Positions 53,913-61,750 of a stretch of 64,000 bases of DNA are shown here, one piece after another. Within the stretch, counting starts at the first letter, position 1, and each line of letters begins with the position of its first letter. The stretch lies in assembly GCA_021234155.1 (NCBI GenBank), contig JAJEKV010000142.1, positions 60,001 through 124,000 on the forward strand, in the 5' to 3' direction. Source of the DNA: Isoetes taiwanensis (lineage: Eukaryota; Streptophyta; Lycopodiopsida; Isoetales; Isoetaceae). The position numbers and the translations under genes were made by a program. The notes under the pieces were generated by a model, which was not told the origin of the DNA, did no database searches, and was given only the letters and a program-made list of their open reading frames with translations.

Positions 53913-54527
53913 ATGATCCAGCTAGGTCTTGAGGAGCAGGAGGAAAATATCTTAAGTGACTTATTCCGAAATCTGAATGTTGATGATAAAACGCTCCCTG
54001 CTACCCACTGCGCTTGCCTGAAACCCAATGAGAAATTATACCGTCTGTTAGATTATTCAGCTGCAGATAAGCAAGAAGCCTTGTTTTATCTGACTGGTGA
54101 AGCAGGTGTTAAAGCGGAATTCTACTACTGTGAAGGGTGTGTTTCTTGCTTTTGGAAAGAAAAAAACATGGGGAGAACAAAAGGGGCTCCTAATAATTCT
54201 GTGACTAGAGCAGAGATGATCAAAATACTGCAAGATGCTGCTCTATTAAATGAGCATGGACGTAGTGATGGCACCCCTATCAAGGATCTCTCCAAAGGAA
54301 CACTCATGGAAATGATCAAAAAAGCTGGTTTAGAAGGAGAATGCCAAGTATTAGTTAACAAGAAAAATAGTGGCAGTACGCAAACTCAGTTGAGGCTTGG
54401 AGCTAATGCATCTGGCAGCAGCAGTAAGCCAAATGTTATTAACCTTACTGATAGCACACAACAATGCCTAGAGGATTCTGGGGACGATTCTGACCAAGAG
54501 GACCTACAGCTAAATCAGGTCTTTTAA
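53913..54527 (+). CDS. ORF1 of family V, intact: Cys-rich finger plus SAP/HeH-like domain, acidic tail
   Basis: Start at the Met of Met-Ile-Gln-Leu-Gly-Leu (53913), shared with family I; 204 residues to the TAA. Cys33, Cys35, Cys73, Cys76 and Cys79 form a CxC...CxxCxxC cluster that could bind zinc. Residues 88-94 (Arg-Thr-Lys-Gly-Ala-Pro-Asn) are the most conserved block. Residues 97-139 form two helices joined by an extended loop with Asp-Gly-Thr-Pro, a SAP/HeH-like fold by pattern. Residues 187-199 are Asp/Glu-rich. The end is Leu-Asn-Gln at CAG|GT (54518/54519). Read through, only Val-Phe follows before a stop. Codon differences from family I are mostly conservative, suggesting protein-level selection. 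A nucleic-acid-binding accessory protein of the retroelement is the best guess. Confidence 0.8.
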   Translation: MIQLGLEEQEENILSDLFRNLNVDDKTLPATHCACLKPNEKLYRLLDYSAADKQEALFYLTGEAGVKAEFYYCEGCVSCFWKEKNMGRTKGAPNNSVTRAEMIKILQDAALLNEHGRSDGTPIKDLSKGTLMEMIKKAGLEGECQVLVNKKNSGSTQTQLRLGANASGSSSKPNVINLTDSTQQCLEDSGDDSDQEDLQLNQVF

Positions 54528-54778
54528 AGTAAAAGCATATTTAAAGTGTTTTTGAACAAGATTGTATGCATGTATCTGGTGTGCAAGTCATGCTATTCTT
54601 TTCCTGCATTTATTTATTCTTGTGCAAAGGCTTTGAAGGGATGGTTTATCTCAGCACATTGCCTTGTCCAGCTGAATTATCATGGTAGTATATTTCATGC
54701 GCTTATGGCATCCATAGTAACGAAAAATTTATTTCTGCTTAATACTTTGCTTGGCTGGACTAACATGCTTTGGGCAAA

Positions 54779-54880
54779 GGGCGATAAGCCATGGAATCCT
54801 CCAGCTTACCTGACGCCCCTAACCATTTTACCTTTATAAAGCTAACTATGGTTTTGCTTGGGTGCAGGTAACCGGGATTC
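54779..54880 (+). promoter_or_regulatory. Structured motif M, family V
   Basis: GGGCGATAAGCC, 13 bases, GCTTACCTGACGCCCC, TTTTACC, GCTAAC, TGGGTGCAGGTAACCGGG. Possible helices: GGGCG/CGCCC with TAAGC/GCTTA, TTACC/GGTAA, and a competing TTACCTG/CAGGTAA. A pyrimidine run ending GCTATTTCAG follows, like a 3' splice site. It lies 260 bases after the ORF1 donor. Confidence 0.65.
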
Positions 54881-55715
54881 CTTTTCCCTACTCTTGCTAT
54901 TTCAGTTGTTTAAGTGAAGATGTGAAGAATGATACGTTTGTGCTTTAGTATCAACAAATAGACTGCTGTATTTTCTCTTTCAAAACCAAATGGTATGATT
55001 TTTTTGCCTCCTTAATGGTTCTCACCTGAGTTGCTACAAGGATTCTTCCATTTGGATCTGCTCATTTCGGATTATATACTGTGGCAGAATATGGTTTGCC
55101 TTTTATTTTGAAATATCTATTTTTGTAAAACAATATAGTTATATTCAATGCAATGAACCTGGAAGTTATGATTTGGAAATTATGATTTACTGCTGTATGC
55201 ATATGCTTCATGTCATTAAAAACAGTATGTTCTAGTACTACAGATATTTCTGTAACATTAGGAGCAGATTTTAGACTCAAGTTCTGGTTTGTCTTCAATG
55301 ATTGATCGTAAAGAATAATCTTATTCTTATGCTGTAATATCTCGTACTCTGGCTTTAAACGCTGCTGAAACTGGGCATATGGGCAGCACACTTAATACAA
55401 TTGGAAAGTACATAGAATAAGAAAATCTCTTTCCTAAAAACAGCATGCATAGCTTTGCTATAAATTTATATATTGCATTCTAGCAACCTGTTAAAGTGCA
55501 CATTGTATTGGCAACATCTGGTTTTAGCAAGGCAGACTGGAACATGCATTGAAGCAATGATGGAATAAACTGTTTAAGCTAGATAAACGAATACACTAGA
55601 AAACTATCATATGGACAGGATAAGAGCAAAATACAGTGTGGCAGCGCTCAATACTTTTAAGAAAAGCTCGTTTAATGGTTGATAACACCTACAATGGCAT
55701 GGTTCCTAGTGGTCT

Positions 55716-55768
55716 CCCATTGATTGAGAATGGGTCTGATAAGCCTTAGCCTCTGGGAGGTTAAGGCA
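55716..55768 (+). promoter_or_regulatory. 3'-terminal hairpins with CTGATAAG, family V
   Basis: CCCATT/AATGGG hairpin, then TCTGATAAG, then an 11-bp stem GCCTTAGCCTC/GAGGTTAAGGC (one G-T pair) with loop TGG, just before (TA)n. Confidence 0.6.
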
Positions 55769-55775
55769 CACTGGC

Positions 55776-55801
55776 TATATATATATATATATATATATAT
55801 A
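55776..55801. repeat. (TA)n, 26 bp
   Basis: It separates the family V 3' end from a family IV start (CAAGAAAATTA). Confidence 0.95.
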
Positions 55802-56356
55802 CAAGAAAATTAATGCGTCCTACGACGCATTGTTCGATTTTAGCATGTGCTTCACGATGCAAGCCCTCATCATGTTCTAGGTAACCAACCATTCTAATCG
55901 AGATTCTCTTGTGATTCCTCTATATTCTTCAACATTCTATGTATTATATTTAGCATTCATGAAGATTCCCCTAGATTTGATTGAGGTGCTTACCCATGAG
56001 CATTTAGAACCTTCCAAAATAATTTATTTTGGATCAAGCATAATAATTCTAAAACACTTTTTATTTTGGTGACCGAGGCGCCCCGAAAGCATCTAGATTT
56101 TTTTTTTTCAAGATTTATATTGTACCCCTTTATTATGAAACATTTTAGAACATTCTATTGTGGCTCTTTGCAAAATCTTAAAAAAACTCTAAGATTTCAT
56201 CAAGATTTTCTTAGATTCCATTAGATATTATGAATATTCCCTTAGATTCAACTAGATTTTAAGAGAATGCATTAGACTTGTAAATATTTTCCTAGATTCT
56301 CTTACAATTTATGAGATTTCCTTATATTCCCGTTAATTCTCCTAGATTCCCTTACA

Positions 56357-56399
56357 TTCTAGAAATTTCTAGAACATTCTAGAACTTTCTGGAACATTC
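56357..56399. promoter_or_regulatory. Heat-shock-element-like array, nine 5-bp modules
   Basis: TTC and GAA alternate in exact 5-bp register nine times (TTCnnGAAnn repeated), the consensus of a plant HSE. A second array of seven modules lies at 56811-56843 in the same unit. Confidence 0.5.
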
Positions 56400-56963
56400 T
56401 AAAACTTTCAAAAAATACTAGAACTTTTCCGGAAGTATTTCCCTAGATTTCCTTACATTCCCATAGATTCCCCTACATTCTAGAACATTCTAAATCTTAT
56501 TAGAACAATTTGGAACTTTCTGGAAGAATTTTCTTAGATCCCCCTAGATTCTCTTATATTTTATAAGATTTTCTTACATTCTATTAGATTCTTCTGGATT
56601 TCCTTTACATTCTAGAACTTTTTAGAACATTCTAAGACTTTCTGAAACATACTAAAACTTTCAAAATATTCTAGAACTTTCTGGAAGTATTTCCCTAGAT
56701 TTCTTTACATTCCCATAGATTCCCCTACATTCTAGAACATTCTAAACTTATTAGAACAATTTGGAACTTTTACGGAAGAGTTTTCTTAGATCCCCTTAGA
56801 TTCTCTTATGTTCTAGAACTTTCTAGAAGATTCTAGAACTTTCTAGAGCCTTCGTAACATTCTAGAACTTTCTTGAACTAGCTAGAATGTTATAGTCTAT
56901 TTTATCTTAATGGGAACATTACCCTTAAGTATATTTGAAACATAAATTCTTCATGGAATTAAT

Positions 56964-57030
56964 GCTTGGTCTAGTGGTTAGAGTGGGGGGTTTGGGGGGT
57001 TGAGGACCAGGGTTCGAATCCCCCCAATAA
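56964..57030 (+). other. tRNA-like segment in family IV copy 1
   Basis: Box A TGGTCTAGTGG (56968) and box B GGTTCGAATCC (57011) are both perfect, spaced 43 bases. No acceptor stem closes, and the anticodon region is a G/T run, so it is a tRNA-derived relic or internal pol III promoter, not a tRNA gene. Confidence 0.6.
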
Positions 57031-57394
57031 TATAAAAAATTTTAAAAGCCTTTCCTTAAGGGATGAGCATTCAACATGAGCCATAGGATCTTAGACTCAA
57101 TCAACGATCAAGATCTCATCATATAAAAGCAATATGAGCCGTAGGATCTATTACATATAATTCCCAAAGCCATGTGGACCGTAAGATATGTGCCAAGCAA
57201 CGTGAGCCGTAGGATCTCGGATCGACGGTCAGGATCAGATCAACCTGGACCGTAGGATCGTGTCTATATGAGCTGTATGTAAACTCCCAAGCCATCTGGG
57301 CCGTAGGATACGTCCCAAAGCCACGTGAGCCGTAGGATCTTAGATCAACGGTCGGATTCAATGGGACAAACATAAGAACATATATATGTTATAG

Positions 57395-57417
57395 ATATAT
57401 ATATATATATATATATA
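57395..57417. repeat. (TA)n, 23 bp
   Basis: Alternating run between the two family IV units. Confidence 0.93.
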
Positions 57418-58376
57418 CAAGAAAATTAATGCGTCCTACGCGCATTGTTCCAGTTTTAGCATGTTCTTACGATGCAAGGCCCTGTCATGTTCCAGGTAAC
57501 CAACGATTCTACTGAGATTCTCTTGTGATTCCTCTATATTCTTCAACATTCTATGTATTATATTTAGCATTCATGAAGATTCCCCTAGATTTGATTGAGG
57601 TGCTTACCCATGAGCATTTAGAACCTTCCAAAATAATTTATTTTGGATCTGCACTTCTATTTTCAGACTGAGGCGCTTCCCTGAGCATCTAGGATTTTTT
57701 TTTTCAAGATTTATATTGTACCCCTTTATTATGAAACATTTTAGAACATTCTATTGTGGCTCTTTGCAAAATCTTAAAAAAACTCTAAGATTACATCAAG
57801 ATTTTCTTAGATTCCATTAGATATTATGAATATTCCCTTAGATTCAACTAGATTTTAAGAGAATGCATTAGACTTGTAAATATTTTCCTAGATTCTCTTA
57901 CAATTTATGAGATTTCCTTATATTCCCTTTAATTCTCCTAGATTCCCTTACATTCTAAAAATTTCTAGAACATTCTAGAACTTTCTGGAACATTCTGAAA
58001 CTTTCAAAATATCCTAGAACTTTCTGGAAGTATTTCCCTAGATTTCCTTACATTCCCCTACATTCTAGAACATTCTAAATCTTATTAGAACAATTTGGAA
58101 CTTTCTGGAAAAAATTTCTTAGATCCCCCCTAGATTCTCTTATATTTTATAAGATTTTCTTACATTCTATTAGATTCTTCTGGATTCCTTTACATTTTAG
58201 AATATTTTAGAACATTCTAAGACTTTTTGAAACATACTAAGACTTTCAAAATATTCTAGAACTTTCTGGAAGTATTTCCCTAGATTTCCTTACATTCCCA
58301 TAGATTCCCCTACATTCTAGAACAATTTGGAACTTTCTGGAAGAGTTTTCTTAGATCCCCCCTAGATTCTCTTATG

Positions 58377-58434
58377 TTCTAGAAGATTCTAGAACTTTCT
58401 AGAGCCTTCCAGAACATTCTAGAACTTTCTTGAA
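58377..58434. promoter_or_regulatory. Heat-shock-element-like array, twelve 5-bp modules
   Basis: TTC/GAA alternate in exact register over 58 bp with one module degenerate (GAG). A further seven-module array is at 57963-57995. Confidence 0.5.
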
Positions 58435-58520
58435 CTAGTTAGAATGTTATAGTCTATTTTATCTTAATGGGAACATTACCCTTAAGTATATTTGAAACAT
58501 AAATTCTTTATGGAATTAAT

Positions 58521-58590
58521 GCTTGGTCTAGTGGTTAGAGTGGGGGGTTTGGGGGGTTGAGGACCAAGGTTCGAATCCCCCCAATAACAT
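58521..58590 (+). other. tRNA-like segment in family IV copy 2
   Basis: Same boxes at 58524 and 58568, same spacing. Confidence 0.6.
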
Positions 58591-58933
58591 AAAAAATTTT
58601 AAAAGCCTTTCCTTAAGGGATGAGCATTCAACATGAGCCTTAGGATCTTAGACTCAATCAACGATCAAGATCTCATCATATAAAAGCAATATGAGCCGTA
58701 GGATCTATTACATATAATTCCCAAAGCCATGTGGACCGTAAGATATATGCCAAGCAACGTGAGCCGTAGGATCTCGGATCGACGGTCAGGATCAGATCAA
58801 CCTGGACCGTAGGATCATGTCTATATGAGCTGTATGTAAACTCCCAAGCCATCTGGGCCGTAGGATACGTCCCAAAGCCACGTGAGCAGTAGGATCTTGG
58901 ATCAACGGTCGGATTCAATGGGACAAACATAAG

Positions 58934-58936
<3 letters not shown>

Positions 58937-58996
<60 letters not shown>
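58937..58996. repeat. (TA)n, 60 bp
   Basis: Alternating run between family IV copy 2 and family III copy 2. Confidence 0.97.
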
Positions 58997-58998
<2 letters not shown>

Positions 58999-59096
58999 AA
59001 TTAACAGATGGATTTGACCTAGTATAAGCTTTACAGCTCAGATTTTAGACTAACTGGTCCACGAGTTCAGAAAAATATGGAGTTGGTATAAATACT

Positions 59097-59104
59097 AGGT
59101 TCAC
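59097..59104 (+). promoter_or_regulatory. TATA-box-like sequence, family III copy 2
   Basis: TATAAATA followed by CTAGGTTCACATG, matching 15343-15350. It lies about 100 bp inside the element, counted from the (TA)n end at 58996. Confidence 0.4.
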
Positions 59105-60583
59105 ATGTGTTTATGTAGTACAGACATCAGCAAGTGGCCCGTGGTGTCCACAATCGTGTACAAGCAGTAAGTATGTGGATATTGGAAGAAAAACCACGCG
59201 GTTTAAATATCCCACATGGTTTATTTTCCATTGTGCCATATCCGAGTATGAAGCTAAGGTCACGTTATTAGTATGGCTATGACGGCATACAATGTCATAA
59301 CACCATGAGCAGCTGGATTACGAAGTATGTCTAAATCGAAGGTGCATATGCCCACTTGCATATATGGTATGAAGGTAAAATGGTGCACAAAAAATGGCTT
59401 TTGAAACCTTGCTAGCATATTTTAGAAGAAATTTAAGCATTATGACATGGGGCATAATTTTTTACATCTAGGAAAATTTTTGGCATTTATCTGAAGTCTC
59501 TTTAGGGAAAATAACAAGAAGATGAAGTTTTCTACAAAGGGAGACACCCTTGTCTAGAGTATTGAAATCTCAAGGGAAAAGAATGTGTTTGCATTTTCTG
59601 GGGCTTATTTCTTGGCCCTGATTCTAACGGGATGGATGGTGCGACTAGCCTTAGAGCTTTTGCATATGGACTGGCACAATCCTTGATAGGCCCGAAAAAA
59701 TCAGATGATTGCCATACGTGGCCTACTCTGGAGAATTGGCAGATGGAAAAGATGGCATACATGGTCATAAAACCATGTGCAAAACCATGTGTATATGCCC
59801 ACTTGCATATATGGTATAAAGGTAAAAATACTAAGAAATACTAGTGGTTTTGACTTTTAAAGACATTTGGACCCGGATGCGTGCAGGACGGAACAATATA
59901 AGCATTGGGTTTTCCAGATTAACACCAAATTTGCAATGCTGTTATTGAAGCACAGTCCAAGGGCACTTCATGGCATACGGTAAGCTTTATGGTTATGGGG
60001 CCTTCTGGCATTAATCTTAACAAACGACTAGTAGCAGGGTGTCACACCCATTGACGACCACAATGGGGTTGGGAGACCATGGGAAAAGGTTTTTTACAGG
60101 ATTTCATGTGCAAATACTCATGTATGGCATCACCAACATTGGTGAAGAGGTAAGAGAATTAATAAATGTTATGCTAACATTCTGTTAACAACTGGAGCAT
60201 GTCAAGGTAAAAGTCCTTAGTTCCCGTTTAGGGTTCACGATGCTATTTTCACAAACCTAAAAACCGAGCATGGCGGAGGAGGTTCGCATGTACTGGAAGA
60301 TCGAAATGAAATCATGAAAGATAGTCGTGGATCTTCTAAAAGCTCAGATAAGTCTGGTTTAGCAGGAGCCAGCACCATGCAAACAACTTCAACGATTTGG
60401 GTACTTTCTATCCTGCCAAAAATAGCTTGCTTTTAATTTAGCAAAGCCAAATCATGAATGATACAGGGCCACCATGCATCAGTCCAGACCACCGGGACTG
60501 CCAACATATGATTTGGCCATGTGGAGATAACATTCCATTGCTGTCGGAAGCATTCAGACAGCGCCTTCGTTCTTGGATCACAA

Positions 60584-60926
60584 ATGGCCAAGAACAAACT
60601 GAAGAGACAGGATATGATAAATCTGATCAATGGGGCGGGCATCGACCTGCAGGCCTTATGCAAGAAAGAAGGGGAGGTCTACGCTGAACCCAGCAAGGTA
60701 TTTTTATCTGGCATTGTGGAGAAATACCACCTAGCAGGCAATTCAGGCCCCAAAAAAGATGGTGGCATCACCAAGTTCATTTCACAACCAACCAGTAGCA
60801 GGGTGGAGGAAACGCAGAGCAGCTACATGCACACAGAGCTACATGCACACAGATGAGTTTTATGGGAATAAACAAGTGCCGAATACCAGTGATGACGAAC
60901 TGGACTTGGAGCAACATCTCAATCAG
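60584..60926 (+). pseudogene. ORF1 of family III copy 2, broken by a 16-bp duplication
   Basis: Start Met-Ala-Lys-Asn-Lys at 60584 parallels 16544. The helix-loop-helix region is intact. A perfect 16-bp tandem duplication (AGCTACATGCACACAG twice, about 60820-60855) shifts the frame. The acidic Asp-Asp-Glu tail and Leu-Asn-Gln at CAG|GT (60926/60927) are in the shifted frame. Confidence 0.65.
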
Positions 60927-61294
60927 GTTTTTATAAGTAAAAGTAGAATGGTTTAACATGGATTCTCTTTTTTAAGCGTTTTAAGAAAGTCATTGCTGAG
61001 GTAGTACAGTAGCAAATGGAGATGTCTTATCCCTGATAAGAATAGACTGACAACCTGTTTAAAAATCGGCCTTATGCTGACTGCTCCTTTATTGTGCAAA
61101 GGAAGCACATGAACACACTGCAGAACCCCTTGTAGATTTCCTAAATTAATTCATAACTGGTTTGAGTGGCTATGCATGTTTAACATGGAGTCTATGCTTT
61201 AAGCATTTTAAGGAAAGCATTGCTAAGGCTGTACAGTAGCAAGAGGTGTCTTTCCCTGATAAGAATAGACTGACCCCTTGCGGATTTCCTAAAT

Positions 61295-61750
61295 TAACAA
61301 CCACCACATAAATACCATTAACATTAATGAGCACAAACCATTACATTTAAGATGTTAAAATTAAAATCCCCCTTAGACCCCCTTTGGTTTGGGTGCATAT
61401 TCACACGGGGGGTCACTCCGGGCAACGAGAGCCTTCGGATGGGCATATATGCCTTATATTCCTTGATGTGGACCGTAGATAGCGTTCCTCGTTTGTGGGG
61501 TATCCTTGTATGAATTTTTGTATACTGTATACTTAGGTGTGCAAAATACTATAAGATTTCGATTAATGTACTATAAGGTGTGAATTTGATCGTGTATAAT
61601 ATAATTTAAGGGCTCTCGCTGCCCCTCACGTGACCCCCGTGTGAATATGCACCCAAACCAAAGGGGGTCTAAGGGGGATTTTAATTTTAACATCTTAAAT
61701 GTAATGGTTTGTGCTCATTAATGTTAATGGTATTTATGTGGTGGTTGTTA
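61295..61750. mobile_element. MITE with about 118-bp terminal inverted repeats
   Basis: ACAACCACCACATAAATACC at the left is the exact inverse complement of the right end, continuing almost without mismatch for about 118 bp (one extra G on the left). The centre is about 200 bp without coding sense. TA flanks both ends, consistent with a TA target duplication (Tc1/mariner-type or foldback). Confidence 0.9.

Larger units (their letters stand above)
52153..55775 (+). mobile_element. Family V: solo pseudo-LTR of a Penelope-like element, both ends on (TA)n
   Basis: The 5' terminus ATTCATTGTCCTCTG closely matches the family I start ATTCACTGTCCCCTG. The 3' end carries the CCCATT...AATGGGTCTGATAAGC hairpin motif of family I and stops at (TA)n. 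Inside are an intact ORF1 (53913-54527) and a well-preserved motif M. No internal RT region is present, so it is a solo terminal repeat, or a non-autonomous element of 3.6 kb. Confidence 0.75.
55802..57394. mobile_element. Family IV unit, long form, copy 1
   Basis: It starts CAAGAAAATTAATGCGTCC after (TA)n and ends CATAAGAACATAT at the next (TA)n, about 1.6 kb. Order: a CGTCCTACG-rich head, long TTC/GAA-rich low-complexity DNA, a tRNA-like segment, and a tail with the repeated word GCCGTAGGATC. No protein is encoded, so it is non-autonomous. It resembles in concept the (TA)n-flanked Micron elements of rice; no sequence relation is claimed. Confidence 0.8.
57418..58936. mobile_element. Family IV unit, long form, copy 2
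   Basis: Same order as 55802-57394, with small deletions in the low-complexity part. Again bounded by (TA)n on both sides. Confidence 0.8.
58997..61294 (+). mobile_element. Family III copy 2 (3' limit uncertain)
   Basis: It begins after (TA)n at 58997; the TATAAATACTAGGTTC start-like word at 59097 and GGCATACATGGTCATAAAACCATG at about 59755 match copy 1 (15343, 15660). It carries a frame-broken ORF1 at 60584. Imperfect 100-bp blocks with CCTGATAAGAATAGACTGAC lie at about 60950-61050 and 61170-61275, and a third relative is near 63780, so the element may continue beyond the MITE at 61295-61750. Confidence 0.6.

Noticed and set aside
55700-55775. CTGATAAG with flanking stems as a hammerhead ribozyme
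   Set aside because: The hammerhead core needs CTGANGA and GAAA in set positions. Here the G of the core is A and no GAAA follows the stem; N-terminal-endonuclease Penelope elements are reported to lack canonical hammerheads.
56964-57030. A functional tRNA gene
   Set aside because: Both internal promoter boxes are present, but no acceptor stem pairs and the anticodon arm is a G/T run.
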